This document shows, piece by piece, positions 46,432 to 56,283 of a DNA stretch of 64,000 nucleotides; within the stretch, counting starts at the first letter, position 1, and each line of letters opens with the position of its first letter. The notes under the pieces were generated by a model. The model made no database searches and was not told the DNA's origin. It saw only the letters and a program-made list of their open reading frames with translations. The stretch spans positions 2,170,001-2,234,000 of the forward strand of contig NZ_JACYGY010000001.1 of NCBI RefSeq assembly GCF_015221875.1, in the 5' to 3' direction. Origin of the DNA: Dyadobacter subterraneus. GTDB taxonomy: Bacteria; Bacteroidota; Bacteroidia; Cytophagales; Spirosomataceae. Position numbers and translations under genes: made by a program.

Positions 46432-47367
46432 CTAAGATTTTTCCTCGTGCGTCCCCGAGACATGCCGGTACTGGGAAGGGGAGATGCCTTCTGATTTTTT
46501 AAACTGCCGCCCGAAGTAATTCAGGTCTGAAAAACCAAGCTGGTAACAGACATCCGAGATCGTGGCCTTTGAATCCGAGAGCAGGGACTTTGCCTTTTTT
46601 ATTTTTTCTTTCAAAATAAATTCAACCGGGCTGATGCTGAATTCCCGCTTAAAAGCGCGGTAAAATGAGGCGCGGCTCATGCAGGCTTTCTGGCTTAGGT
46701 CCTCGACCTGGATTTTCTCACCGATATTGGTTCTGATGTAGTGAAGCACATAGGCCAAAGGGCTGTCATGCTGCTCATAAATACCCTGCTGCGCGGAGTA
46801 AAGATGCTGGGTTTGAATGATGTGCACCACAAGCTCCTGCAATGTCAGATCAGCGAGGATATCTTTTCCAAGCGCATTGCCTGAACAGATATGAATCAGT
46901 TTATTGATGCTTTGGGCAAGGTCGACATTGTTAAGAAAATGATACTGGTTATGGTGCAGCTGCCAGTACTGATCCCGCCCCTGGCGTGGATACTGCTCGT
47001 TAAGCCGGTCAACAATCTGCTGGATCTTGGTCTGATCAAGTGCGAGTGCAATACACTGCGTGGGATTCAGCTCTGTGGCCTCGGGAAAATCAATTTTCAT
47101 TGTCACGTGCGCGGGCACCAGCACTGTTTCTCCCGGAAGATAATCAAAGCCGGGCTGATCAAATAAGTGCATCACTTTTTTTCCTTTAAGCATGCTGGTG
47201 ACCACAAAATCAGAAAAGCGCAAAGGCACCAGCGACGAGGCTTGCTGCGTTTCAAACAGATTCAGCTCACAGTTTTGAAGCGTAAAAGCGCGCCTGTTTT
47301 CAACAAGTGTCTTCATTGACTTTTGAGCGGAAACAGCAATTTGGTTTAACTTAAATCCTTGTGGCAT
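46432..47367 (-). CDS. AraC family regulator of the aldehyde dehydrogenase
   Basis: A 311-residue regulator with the C-terminal double helix-turn-helix ([20 protein letters not shown], then [15 protein letters not shown]) and an N-terminal effector domain of the type found in the AraC protein next to exaC-like aldehyde dehydrogenases. It is divergent from that gene (224 bases between), the common arrangement for AraC, aldehyde dehydrogenase and DUF779 in many bacteria. Likely activator responding to alcohols or aldehydes. Confidence 0.88.
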   Translation of the reverse strand: MPQGFKLNQIAVSAQKSMKTLVENRRAFTLQNCELNLFETQQASSLVPLRFSDFVVTSMLKGKKVMHLFDQPGFDYLPGETVLVPAHVTMKIDFPEATELNPTQCIALALDQTKIQQIVDRLNEQYPRQGRDQYWQLHHNQYHFLNNVDLAQSINKLIHICSGNALGKDILADLTLQELVVHIIQTQHLYSAQQGIYEQHDSPLAYVLHYIRTNIGEKIQVEDLSQKACMSRASFYRAFKREFSISPVEFILKEKIKKAKSLLSDSKATISDVCYQLGFSDLNYFGRQFKKSEGISPSQYRHVSGTHEEKS

Positions 47368-47590
47368 AACAGCGGCAGTAAAGTATGAACTGGGTCAGGA
47401 TGGCTTGGCTTTCACGTTGCGGTTGCGAAGCAGGCGCTAAAATAGTAACGCCTGAAAGCTTTATAAAGTTATGGATTATTTTATTTTTTTTGAGAATATT
47501 ATCCTATTATTTGAATCAATAGTGCCAGTGTGCAACCGGGCTACCAGTTAAGTTTGTGCTATTAATTCACGAAACAAAATTGATAAGTCT

Positions 47591-49132
47591 ATGGAAACCC
47601 TGGAAGTAGAAAAAAAATCAGAAGTGAGTTCAACCATTGCCAAAAGACCTGAATTCAAAGCCCAGTATGAAAATTTTATTGGTGGCAAGTTCGTGGCTCC
47701 GGTTAAAGGAGAATATTTTGAAAACATTTCGCCCATTGACGGAAAAGTATTTACCAAAGCAGCCCGATCAGGGAAAGATGACATCGAGCTTGCTTTGGAT
47801 GCTGCGCATGAAGCTTTTAAAACCTGGGGCAAGACCTCGGCCACATACAGAAGTAATCTGATGCTTAAAATTGCCCAGGTCATTGAAGATAATTTAGAAT
47901 ATCTGGCAGTGGTAGAAGCAATCGATAACGGAAAAGCGATCCGTGAGACCAGGGCAGCTGATCTTCCGCTGTGCGTAGATCACTTCCGGTATTTTGCCGG
48001 GGTGATACGAGCCGAAGAAGGCGGAATTTCCGAACACGATGAAAATACGGTCTCAATTGTTTTGCACGAACCGCTTGGTGTGGTGGGCCAGATTATACCA
48101 TGGAATTTTCCACTACTGATGGCGACCTGGAAAATCGCACCTGCACTGGCTTCGGGCTGCTGTGTGGTGGTAAAACCAGCTGAGCAGACGCCAACCTCGA
48201 TCATGTGTCTGATGGAACTGATCGGCGACATTTTGCCGGCAGGTGTATTAAATATTGTTACCGGATTTGGAACAGAAGCTGGAAAACCGCTTGCCTCCTC
48301 GCCAAGAGTGGCCAAGGTATCTTTCACTGGGGAGACGACAACAGGGCGGCTTATCATGCAGTATGCTTCTGAAAACCTGATCCCTGTGACCATGGAGCTT
48401 GGCGGAAAGTCTCCAAATATTTTCTTTGCTTCTGTAGCTGACCAGGATGATGCTTTTTTTGACAAGGCTGTGGAAGGCGCCGTGATGTTCGCTCTGAATC
48501 AGGGAGAGGTATGCACCTGCCCGTCAAGAATCCTTGTGCAGGAAAGTATTTATGACAAATTCATGAGCCGCGTCATTGAGCGCACCAAAGCGATCCGGAT
48601 GGGCCACCCGCTGGACAGCAATACGATGATGGGTGCCCAGGCCTCGAATGATCAGTATGAAAAGATCCTCTCGTATCTAAAAATCGGTAAGGAGGAGGGG
48701 GCCGAAGTATTAACAGGCGGTGAAGCGCAGACTTTTGAAAACGGGATTTCAGGTGGTTATTATATCAAACCGACGCTTTTTAAAGGGCATAACAAGATGC
48801 GCATCTTCCAGGAAGAAATCTTTGGCCCGGTGGCTTGCGTGACCACCTTTAAAACGGTGGAAGAAGCCATCCAGATTGCCAATGATACCATGTATGGTTT
48901 GGGAGCCGGCGTCTGGACCCGTGATGCGCATGAAATTTACCAGGTACCAAGGGCGATCCAGGCTGGCCGTGTGTGGGTCAATAACTATCATGCGTATCCG
49001 GCCCACGCGCCTTTTGGCGGCTATAAAAAATCTGGTTTTGGCCGTGAGAACCATAAAATGATGCTGGGCTACTACCGTCAGACAAAAAATATGCTGATCT
49101 CTTACGACCGTAACGCGCTGGGCTTTTTCTGA
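47591..49132 (+). CDS. NAD+-dependent aldehyde dehydrogenase
   Basis: A 513-residue class 3-type aldehyde dehydrogenase. [19 protein letters not shown] is the cofactor region, [12 protein letters not shown] the nucleotide loop, [12 protein letters not shown] carries the general base Glu, and [11 protein letters not shown] the catalytic Cys (the first one). [20 protein letters not shown] closes the fold. Length is normal. Family members such as ExaC/AldB oxidise acetaldehyde, chloroacetaldehyde or other short aldehydes. It is followed in the same direction by DUF779, its constant companion. Confidence 0.93.
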   Translation: METLEVEKKSEVSSTIAKRPEFKAQYENFIGGKFVAPVKGEYFENISPIDGKVFTKAARSGKDDIELALDAAHEAFKTWGKTSATYRSNLMLKIAQVIEDNLEYLAVVEAIDNGKAIRETRAADLPLCVDHFRYFAGVIRAEEGGISEHDENTVSIVLHEPLGVVGQIIPWNFPLLMATWKIAPALASGCCVVVKPAEQTPTSIMCLMELIGDILPAGVLNIVTGFGTEAGKPLASSPRVAKVSFTGETTTGRLIMQYASENLIPVTMELGGKSPNIFFASVADQDDAFFDKAVEGAVMFALNQGEVCTCPSRILVQESIYDKFMSRVIERTKAIRMGHPLDSNTMMGAQASNDQYEKILSYLKIGKEEGAEVLTGGEAQTFENGISGGYYIKPTLFKGHNKMRIFQEEIFGPVACVTTFKTVEEAIQIANDTMYGLGAGVWTRDAHEIYQVPRAIQAGRVWVNNYHAYPAHAPFGGYKKSGFGRENHKMMLGYYRQTKNMLISYDRNALGFF

Positions 49133-49222
49133 TACTGATTTATAACGCTGCTCACGGCGGGCCAGAGGCGCCCGGTTGTGAGCAGCAGCTTTTGTTACAT
49201 TAATTACCTAAAATCAACAGAC

Positions 49223-49606
49223 ATGAAAACGCCCCGTGTGCTTATAACCGCTGAAGCTGTGAAGGTTGTGGATCAATTAAAAGAGCGTTACGGAGAATTG
49301 ATGTTCCATCAAAGCGGCGGGTGCTGTGACGGCTCTCAGCCGATGTGCTTTGAAAAGGGCGAATTTAAAACCGGGGAAAGTGATGTTTTGCTGGGAGAAA
49401 TTGCAGGCTGCGAATTTTTTATGAGCCGTGATCAGTTTGAATACTGGAAACATACCCAGCTGACCATTGGTGTGACCCCGGGGCGCGGATCAAGTTTTTC
49501 CTTGGAAATCCCGATGGGCATCCGCTTTATTACGCATTCACGAATGTACACCGCAGCGGAAGAAGAGAATTTAAGTGAGCTCAGAAGTGGTGTTGCAGTT
49601 GAATGA
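49223..49606 (+). CDS. DUF779 protein
   Basis: About 127 residues from ATG 49223 (MKTPRVLITAEAVKVVDQLK); an upstream ATG at 49178 would add 15 residues of poor quality. The DUF779 signature FHQSGGCCDGSQPMCFEKGE, with its CC and further Cys, and FMSRDQFEYWKHTQL are clear. Function unproved; almost always coupled with aldehyde dehydrogenases, so metal or cofactor delivery has been suggested. Followed by a strong terminator. Confidence 0.9.
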   Translation: MKTPRVLITAEAVKVVDQLKERYGELMFHQSGGCCDGSQPMCFEKGEFKTGESDVLLGEIAGCEFFMSRDQFEYWKHTQLTIGVTPGRGSSFSLEIPMGIRFITHSRMYTAAEEENLSELRSGVAVE

Positions 49607-49656
49607 GGTGTCAACGAGTATAGAAAGATAATTTGTTATTTAATTAACCAGTTGAG

Positions 49657-49695
49657 CCTGCCAAAGGGATGTTATTCTTTGGCAGGTTTATTTTT
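49657..49695 (+). terminator. Intrinsic terminator of the aldehyde dehydrogenase operon
   Basis: CCTGCCAAAG (49657-49666) pairs perfectly with CTTTGGCAGG (49677-49686) around 10 bases, and TTTATTTTTT follows on plus. It also marks the border to the conjugation module, which comes from the other direction. Confidence 0.9.
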
Positions 49696-49700
49696 TAAAG

Positions 49701-51689
49701 CTACCGCTTTTTCTTATTGACCAATAGGTGCGAAAGGGCCGGATCACTTAGGATCTGACTCATCTTTTGATCATAAATATTCTGCACATCCTCTTTGATA
49801 TTTTGGTAGTTTTGATTGACTATCGAGGAGTTCACCTGGCGTACCTTGGGAAGCGCAACATACTGATCAATCTCTTTTTTAAGCGCTTTATGATCATTTT
49901 GAATCTGGCTGTGAAAGGCTTTCAGATTGATTTTTTCCGTTGGATCATCTGCCACGATCCCGACAAACTCACCCGAGCTCAAAGTTGAGATCTTCGAAGC
50001 CGGAATAGCAAGTTCAAGCTGCTTGGACCTACTGACCGACGTGTCTGAGCGGTTGATCGAAAGGCTCGAACGGTCCTGCATGATCTTGCCAAAGCGCTCA
50101 GAGAGCTGCTTGGCCGTATCGCCTGTGACCTGGCCGCTAATGATATTTCCGGCAATATTCATGATCACATCGGCCTGCTCTCTTCCATAATCTTTTTTTA
50201 GCTGGCTAAAATCCTGAATCGCTAGCGTAGTGGCCACCTGGCTGGAGCGCGCTGTGGCCATAAGCGTATCGATGTTGCTCAGATATAAGGTGGGAAACTC
50301 ATCAAAGATTAAACTGCTTTTAAGCTTTCCTTTCTGGTTGACAATTTTGATCAGCCGGTTCACATACAAAGACAGCACCGCACCATAGGTCATGATTTTC
50401 TGCGGGTTATTGCCCATGCAAATGATTTTTGGCTCCTTTGGGTTATTCAGATCAAGTTTGAAATCATTTCCTGAAAGTACGTAATAAAGGTTGGGTGAGG
50501 ATAGTCTTGCCAGGGCGATCTTGGCAGATCCGATCTGACCTTCAAGCTGCTCCATGGCATCATTCAGATAAGCGGTCATAAAAGGATTAATCAAAACATC
50601 GATTTCCTTCTCAGTCAGAAGGATCGAAAAAAGACTGTCGTAATCAAGCTGCATCAGCTCTAAGACATGCGGAAGCGTGCAGAAGGCGCCATCCTGGTAT
50701 TTTCTAAGAAACCAGATTACCGCGGTCATAAAGTTGATAGGGGATTCAACAAAAAAGTCCCCCTGTTTTTTGATCCATTCCCGGTTTAGACCCATTAGAA
50801 TCGTACGGGCCGACTCTGCCGCATCGGTAATGTCAAGCATGGCTTCCGGGTCCAGCGGGTTACAGCGGTGCGAATAGCTCAGCTCATCAAAATCAATATA
50901 GAAAAAGGATGGGACGGTGGGGTAGCTGTCCTTCTTTTTGAGCCAGTGGTTATAGGCGATCAGGGTCAGATCCGGGTATTTGAAATCATAGACAAACATG
51001 GTGAAGTTCTTGGCAATGTGCTGGGTGATGCCGTGTCGAATGACAAAATAGGATTTTCCGGCGCCTGGCGAGCCCAGCACCAAAAGACCCCGGAACGGGT
51101 TAATGATATTGATCCAGCCTGAAAAGAATTTACTTTTCAGCTGAAACCGGGTAGGCAAATTAATGGAAAATTCGTTTTCAAGGCGCTTCTGCTGCTGGGG
51201 GAAAGTTTCGTTTTCACTGTTGAAAATATCTGATGAGAGCTTATCTGATATCACCCTTGAAATCAGTGTGCTGCCGCTAAGTGTGAGCGTGTAGCCGGCT
51301 ATGGTCACAGCCATGTAAAGTACGCACAGCCCCACCGGCCTGATGCTTAGATGGAGCGCCAGGTTGCTGCCAAAGAAAAGGCACAGTCCGCCCAAAGCCA
51401 GAAGAAGGCCGTTTTTAATTTGCAGCTTCTCCATTTTTTTGCCTTTGACGCCCAGGAGTGAAATTAAAAGAAAGCCAAGGGCAAAATACTTGGCTTTGTT
51501 GAACCCTTCGAAAAGACGGGTCCTTACAATATTATCAAGAATTCTGTCAGAGAAGGGGCTGACAAGCTTCCAGATCTGAAAGACGCTGTAAAACTGGTAG
51601 TAGAAATGAAGTGATAACAGAAGAATACTGATTAGCCTTGTCATATCAAGAATCCTTCCCAGCGCCTGCTGATTTTCTGAGGTCTGCAT
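49701..51689 (-). CDS. mobC: Conjugative coupling protein (VirD4/TraG-type ATPase)
   Basis: A 662-residue coupling protein. Four likely membrane helices occur in the first 165 residues. GSPGAGKSYFVIRHG is the Walker A motif, KSSLIFDEFPTLY the Walker B with its Glu, and VATTLAIQDFSQLKKDYG the motif 3 region. It brings the relaxase-DNA complex to the type IV channel. In Bacteroidota elements the gene is called mobC and follows mobA-mobB exactly as here, 25 bases after mobB. It is the last gene of the operon. Confidence 0.93.
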   Translation of the reverse strand: MQTSENQQALGRILDMTRLISILLLSLHFYYQFYSVFQIWKLVSPFSDRILDNIVRTRLFEGFNKAKYFALGFLLISLLGVKGKKMEKLQIKNGLLLALGGLCLFFGSNLALHLSIRPVGLCVLYMAVTIAGYTLTLSGSTLISRVISDKLSSDIFNSENETFPQQQKRLENEFSINLPTRFQLKSKFFSGWINIINPFRGLLVLGSPGAGKSYFVIRHGITQHIAKNFTMFVYDFKYPDLTLIAYNHWLKKKDSYPTVPSFFYIDFDELSYSHRCNPLDPEAMLDITDAAESARTILMGLNREWIKKQGDFFVESPINFMTAVIWFLRKYQDGAFCTLPHVLELMQLDYDSLFSILLTEKEIDVLINPFMTAYLNDAMEQLEGQIGSAKIALARLSSPNLYYVLSGNDFKLDLNNPKEPKIICMGNNPQKIMTYGAVLSLYVNRLIKIVNQKGKLKSSLIFDEFPTLYLSNIDTLMATARSSQVATTLAIQDFSQLKKDYGREQADVIMNIAGNIISGQVTGDTAKQLSERFGKIMQDRSSLSINRSDTSVSRSKQLELAIPASKISTLSSGEFVGIVADDPTEKINLKAFHSQIQNDHKALKKEIDQYVALPKVRQVNSSIVNQNYQNIKEDVQNIYDQKMSQILSDPALSHLLVNKKKR

Positions 51690-51714
51690 TGGTTATATCG
51701 TTTTATGTGTGATG

Positions 51715-53007
51715 TTATAGCCTTCTTTGTTTTCTTTTTTTTGCCGGCTTTCTAAGCGCGTAGGGAACAGGGTCGTATCCGGCCGAAGCGGCCAATAAAT
51801 CTTCAAGCATCATATTAACTCCGCCTTTTAAACCAACCTCCAAATAAGATGGAAAGTCCTTGGCCCGGCTTTGCCATTCAGCAGCGAGGTCAGCAGAATC
51901 GCCTGCCAGATTTCTCGCGGTAGCTGCGGTGAGCACTTTTTGATCATATCCTTTGCTTCTTGCGAAAAGCGCCTTCAAACTATAATTTTCGCCGAGCATT
52001 TCTGAGTCAAAGGCGCACTTTGAGCGGTTATCCAGATAGGTCAAAACAAGCTCGTCATCTTTATCCTGCCTGCTCACATGCATTTTTACGCCCTGCAAGG
52101 CAAGCTTTTCAGCGGTGGTATCAAGTGCAGCTCCCCTGTTTTCAATAAGCGCCAGATCAACCGTATTTTTTAGCCTGCTCATATTTTTAAGCTGGGCAGG
52201 CCTTAGAAAAAAATATTCAGCCTTAAGTGCTTTCAAGGTCGCGCGTGCATCTACATTACTGGCTTTGATCGCGCGGCAGCTTCGTTTACCGCGCTTATCG
52301 ACGGTGTTGTAAAGAAGGCCTCCTAATTTAAATAGCCTCGAGCCTTCACTGCCGCGGAGAGCCGCTACGTTAAACTGTTTTAAAATGGCATTGTACTCTG
52401 AAAAGCTGCTAAAACTGTAATGCTGCAAAACTTCGTTGATAGCCGCTTTGATTTGTCTGATACGAAAACCTCCCTGATCTAAATTTGCTCCGGCAGAATT
52501 CATTTCTGGTTTTACCGCGTATGCATGGCTACTTGTTAGGTTAAAAGCTGCTTCGATAGTTCTTAATGACTTCACAAAATGTCCTATCGATAGCTTCTTA
52601 TCGTCAAAGCGGATGCCATCAGCTCTGATCATGGTTGATATAATATGTATGTGCTGTTGGGCAGTATCAAAATGCTCATAGACCAGGTAGGGCTGCTTGT
52701 CAAGGCCCACTTCTTTTAAAAACAAAGAAGCAATTCGTCCTAGCTGCAAATCTGAGGGCCTGTCAGCCGGATTAAAGCTCAGTGAAAATGTAATCATATT
52801 CACTTTGCTTCTTTCATTGAGAAGGTTGCGATCGGTGAACCTTGCCAGTTTCTGCTGCAGGCTCAGGCGGACCGGATCTACCAGGTAAAAGCCTGCATCA
52901 ACCAGCACCGCAGTTTTAGCCTCTACTTTTTTCTCATGGTAAAGCACGGTCTTTTTTAAATGCCTTGTCTTACTGATTCTTCCAATCATAACTGCTGAAC
53001 TTTTCAA
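51715..53007 (-). CDS. mobB: Relaxase (MobB-type)
   Basis: A 430-residue relaxase. The N-terminal part has the three-His metal motif in YEHFDTAQQHIHIISTMIRA (HIH), and Tyr candidates for nicking near the start (VLYHEKK). Such relaxases nick at oriT and stay bound to the strand. The C-terminus is short and basic (KPAKKRKQRRL). The start overlaps the mobA stop by 38 bases, so the two are coupled. An oriT should lie close by, probably within or just before mobA; no nick site could be recognised. Confidence 0.9.
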   Translation of the reverse strand: MKSSAVMIGRISKTRHLKKTVLYHEKKVEAKTAVLVDAGFYLVDPVRLSLQQKLARFTDRNLLNERSKVNMITFSLSFNPADRPSDLQLGRIASLFLKEVGLDKQPYLVYEHFDTAQQHIHIISTMIRADGIRFDDKKLSIGHFVKSLRTIEAAFNLTSSHAYAVKPEMNSAGANLDQGGFRIRQIKAAINEVLQHYSFSSFSEYNAILKQFNVAALRGSEGSRLFKLGGLLYNTVDKRGKRSCRAIKASNVDARATLKALKAEYFFLRPAQLKNMSRLKNTVDLALIENRGAALDTTAEKLALQGVKMHVSRQDKDDELVLTYLDNRSKCAFDSEMLGENYSLKALFARSKGYDQKVLTAATARNLAGDSADLAAEWQSRAKDFPSYLEVGLKGGVNMMLEDLLAASAGYDPVPYALRKPAKKRKQRRL

Positions 53008-53401
53008 GATATGTACTGATCTTTTCGGCCTGTTTTAAAAGGTTTCGACGTTCAAGCTCAAAGCTGATCAACCAGTGGGCAGCATCTGTACTTCGCGGCA
53101 TTTGATGAAGTTTCTGTGCAGCCATCTCAAAGCTGTAACAGGCCGTTTTTAGCTCTTCTTTCAACTGCGCAAGCTGCTCTGTACAATCATCCAAGGAGAC
53201 GTTACGGTATTTTAAAGTAACTGCTCTATCAAGCAGCTTGTTTCTTATAAATTCACTTCTGCTTCTGGCGGTGCTTTGTTGTACTTCTTTCTCTAGCAGC
53301 TGTGAATCAACCTTGGAAAGAAAACAAATTATTTTCTGAGTCTTTTTTGCATTTTCTTCCATCAATATGCTGTTGCTTGTCATGGGTTGATCGGCGGTCA
53401 T
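52970..53401 (-). CDS. mobA: Mobilisation accessory protein (MobA-like)
   Basis: A 143-residue protein. VDSQLLEKEVQQSTARSRSE followed by FIRNKLLDRAV is a ribbon-helix-helix-like DNA-binding start, as in MobC/MbeC-type relaxosome proteins. The rest is helical. In Bacteroidota elements the small gene before the relaxase is called mobA. It should bind oriT with the relaxase. The stop of the preceding gene touches its start (position 53401). Confidence 0.8.
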   Translation of the reverse strand: MTADQPMTSNSILMEENAKKTQKIICFLSKVDSQLLEKEVQQSTARSRSEFIRNKLLDRAVTLKYRNVSLDDCTEQLAQLKEELKTACYSFEMAAQKLHQMPRSTDAAHWLISFELERRNLLKQAEKISTYLEKFSSYDWKNQ

Positions 53402-54201
53402 TATCTGGACAGCCCTTTTGCCTTGGTGCTCTTAGTTTCGTTCTGCTCATACCGCTGCGTTCTATCAGCGCTGTTTTTTTGCGTCTTATCATCCTGCTTA
53501 ACCGCCTGCGATCTTTCCTCAGATACTGCAGGGGCTTGGGGTGATTGCCGCATGCGGTGATAAGAGCTGTCATACAGGATGATGGCTTTAAACTGAGGAT
53601 TGGCCTCAATAAAGACCTTCTGACCATCCGAGGGCCCGGAAAGCGTCACCTGCTGGCGGTTACCCTTTTTTAAAGAGTCCAGAATTTTGACCCGGTCAGC
53701 CTGCACATGGATTTCCTGGATGGGAAGCTTTTTTAAAGACTCGAAAAGATCAAAACCATAATTTCTGCCAAACTGAAGCATTTTAAAATTTCCGTTGGGT
53801 AGCGTATTTTTAAAGTCCAGCTGCAGCCAGGCCTGGTAGAGTCTTCCCTGCCGCGTTGTCATATCCTTATGCACTGAGCGCCCGTCCAAAAGATTATAGG
53901 CCTCTTTCAGGGTAATATTGGAACCCTCTTTTCCAATGTAAAACCTCTGTGAAGGGCCGCCGCCTTGACCGCTTTTGGCTAATGATGCTTTATAACTGTT
54001 AAAAAAATAAAGCTCACTTTGCATCGATCTGCTGAATTGAAGAGCCGCGGTCAGCTCATCTTTTCCATACTGTGCTTTGTGGACCAGCACAAACCTGCTA
54101 TTTTCTTTGGCCAGGTTTTCTTTAAGCTGGTCAGTGAGGTTTTCTCCAAAACCCGTGTATTTTAACTGGTTTTGTAGATAGTCTAAGTTTCGTTGGTTCA
54201 T
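53401..54201 (-). CDS. Conjugation-operon paralogue 1 (unknown function)
   Basis: A 266-residue soluble protein that begins MNQRNLDYLQNQLKYTGFGE. The shared core contains YFFNSYKASL, TLKEAYNLLDGRSVHKDM, WLQLDFKNTLPNGNFKMLQF and YGFDLFESLKKLPI, then VFIEANPQFKAIILYD. Two further genes just upstream encode the same core, so this is a tandem family. The C-terminal 60 residues are charged and differ. It resembles unnamed proteins of Bacteroidota integrative elements; no catalytic motif is seen. Confidence 0.75.
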   Translation of the reverse strand: MNQRNLDYLQNQLKYTGFGENLTDQLKENLAKENSRFVLVHKAQYGKDELTAALQFSRSMQSELYFFNSYKASLAKSGQGGGPSQRFYIGKEGSNITLKEAYNLLDGRSVHKDMTTRQGRLYQAWLQLDFKNTLPNGNFKMLQFGRNYGFDLFESLKKLPIQEIHVQADRVKILDSLKKGNRQQVTLSGPSDGQKVFIEANPQFKAIILYDSSYHRMRQSPQAPAVSEERSQAVKQDDKTQKNSADRTQRYEQNETKSTKAKGLSR

Positions 54202-54378
54202 TGCGCAGACTGTTGGCGTGAAATATTAAAATGATAAAATGGCAGGGCCGGCTGGGTTTTAGGCCACGGTAATGTGTTTCGCGTCTTTAGGGCAGCCTGC
54301 CCGGATACTTAAAAAAAACGCAGGGGGAAATGGCCGGTTTCAGAGCAAAGCGCGTTTTCTTATTAGAGGCCTGCGGGG

Positions 54379-55449
54379 CTATATGCTGACCCCGTTCTTT
54401 TTGGATCTGTGACTGCTGAGCTGCTGCTTGGGCGCCAGCGCACGGATCTGTTCTTTTATAGCTTTCTCACCCAGGGCCTCACCAATGCTGATTTTTTTTG
54501 CATGCTCATCAAAGATGTTAACCGTTTTGAACTGTGGGTTGGCCTCAACAAAAAGTTTGACAGAGTCATTTCCGCGCGTGATGGTAAGGGGCTGTCTTTC
54601 GCCCCTTTGAAGAGCTTCAAGAAAGTTTTGTTTGTTTTCCTGTGAGATGTGTTGATTTTGAAGCAATCTTTCGGTGGCTTTTTCAAGCTCAAAACCGTAG
54701 CTATGTAAAAACTGTTTGATTTTGTGATTTCCTGACGGATCCTTGTCTGTGAAATCAAGCTGGATCCATTTGGGCTTAGGCGCTCCACTATGATCAAAAC
54801 CTTCTCTCATAAGCGCCCTTCCTGCCAAAAGATGCTGGGCCTGCTCGGCGCGGATGGCATCCTTGGCATCGGTTTTAAAAACCTGAGAAACTACCTGCCT
54901 TGAATCTTTCGCACTTTGAAGCGATGCCTGGTAGTGATCAAAGCGGTAGGTGCCATCGTGCTGTTTACTGAAAGAAAGGTTATAATTGATCTTTTCGGAT
55001 TCGCTTACAAAATGCGAGATGGGTATAGTAAAGCTTTTTTGCCCCTGGTTGACATGGGCAAAAAGCTTGTCTGGCGCCGGATCGAATCCGTGCTTTTTCA
55101 TTAAATCCCCCAGCGCTCTAAGATTACCCTGCTGCTTCTGTGTTGCCTGCTGCTGGATTCTTTTCTCCTCGAAAGGCCTGGTGATAAAATGATAAAGCTT
55201 TCTTAGAAGGCTTGGATACAGCTGATCGCGCAGCTCCATGCGCTGGCCGGCCAGGATCCGTAGCGTGATTTTTTCCTCGTCGTTTGCACTTTGACCGTAT
55301 TTGGCTTGCACATGATTGTAAAAGCTTAACTTCTCTCTTAAAAAGGCCGGGTCTTTTAAGATAGAAGGGGAGAATATTTTTTCAAAACGCTCTTCCCGGG
55401 CCTTCCACTCGTTAAGCTCAGTAGCCACCCGGTTGATATTAGTATCCAT
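54379..55449 (-). CDS. Conjugation-operon paralogue 2 (longer form)
   Basis: A 356-residue protein. Residues about 130-340 hold the same core as its neighbours (LLAGRALMREGFDHSGAPK, WIQLDFTDKDPSGNHKIKQF, YGFELEKATERLLQN, KLFVEANPQFKTVNIFDEH). The N-terminal 120 residues are a different, helical, charged part, so it is the most divergent of the three. It lies 177 bases upstream of paralogue 1. Function unknown. Confidence 0.75.
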   Translation of the reverse strand: MDTNINRVATELNEWKAREERFEKIFSPSILKDPAFLREKLSFYNHVQAKYGQSANDEEKITLRILAGQRMELRDQLYPSLLRKLYHFITRPFEEKRIQQQATQKQQGNLRALGDLMKKHGFDPAPDKLFAHVNQGQKSFTIPISHFVSESEKINYNLSFSKQHDGTYRFDHYQASLQSAKDSRQVVSQVFKTDAKDAIRAEQAQHLLAGRALMREGFDHSGAPKPKWIQLDFTDKDPSGNHKIKQFLHSYGFELEKATERLLQNQHISQENKQNFLEALQRGERQPLTITRGNDSVKLFVEANPQFKTVNIFDEHAKKISIGEALGEKAIKEQIRALAPKQQLSSHRSKKNGVSI

Positions 55450-55482
55450 AGGTTCGTCTGTTTTGGTTGGTACAGTCCGGGC

Positions 55483-56244
55483 TCAAAGCCGTCTTTGAGC
55501 CCTGCTCTTTTGGGGCGCTTCGCTCAGGTCATCCGCGCCGCTGGACTGCTGCTGAGTCTGGTTTTCGGTCTGTTTGGGCCAGTCAAGTGTCAGCCTGTGC
55601 TGGTTTTGATCAAAAGCGGTAACGGATTTAAACTGTGGATTGGCTTGCACAAACACTTTTTGATCACCACTGCCGCCAGCGAGGGTGACCAACTGCAGAT
55701 TCCCTTTCTGAAGTGATTCGATCAGCCGAGTCTTCTCATCCTTATCAGAAAGCTCGCGGATCGGAAACTTTTCAAGCGATTTTTCAAGGTCAAAACCATA
55801 ACCCTGTGAAAAGTGCTTGAATTTGAAATTTCCATTCACAGCAGTCTCTTTGAAATCAAGCTGGATCCAGGCGGTAAATTTTTTTCCCTCCTTGCTAATG
55901 AGCATGTCCTTATTTACGGCTCTTCCGTCCAAAAGATTAAATGCCTCCTTCTGCGTGATGGTTGATGCCTGTTTATGCACATAAAAGGTCTGCTTGCGCT
56001 CAGGCGGCTGATTATGCTTTTTAAGCGAGGCGGTATAGCTGTTAAAAAAATACAAAACACCTTGGGCTGATTTTTTAAAATGCAGTGAAAAGCTCAGCTG
56101 ATCTTGTCCGTATGCTGTGGTATGCTCCAGGCGGAACTCTTCTGAGCCCTGGGCCATGTTTTCTTTCAGCTGCCGGTTTAAATCCTTATCAAAGCCGGTG
56201 AATTTGAGCTGATCTGTAAGATATTCGAAATTTTTCTCGTTCAT
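55483..56244 (-). CDS. Conjugation-operon paralogue 3 (unknown function)
   Basis: A 253-residue protein and close relative of paralogue 1 over its full length: MNEKNFEYLTDQLKFTGFDK, YFFNSYTASLKKHN, ITQKEAFNLLDGRAVNKDML, AWIQLDFKETAVNGNFKFKH, YGFDLEKSLEKFPI and KVFVQANPQFKSVTAFDQ. Thirty-three bases separate it from paralogue 2. The C-terminus is short and basic. Position between traN and mobA is stable in several Bacteroidota elements, as far as I recall, but no role has been assigned. Confidence 0.78.
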   Translation of the reverse strand: MNEKNFEYLTDQLKFTGFDKDLNRQLKENMAQGSEEFRLEHTTAYGQDQLSFSLHFKKSAQGVLYFFNSYTASLKKHNQPPERKQTFYVHKQASTITQKEAFNLLDGRAVNKDMLISKEGKKFTAWIQLDFKETAVNGNFKFKHFSQGYGFDLEKSLEKFPIRELSDKDEKTRLIESLQKGNLQLVTLAGGSGDQKVFVQANPQFKSVTAFDQNQHRLTLDWPKQTENQTQQQSSGADDLSEAPQKSRAQRRL

Positions 56245-56283
56245 GATTTCTTATGATTGGTATATAGTGGCATTTTACCGGGG

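Noticed and set aside
49701..53401. oriT nick site
   Set aside because: One must exist near mobA/mobB, but no inverted repeat with a recognisable nick sequence could be picked with confidence.
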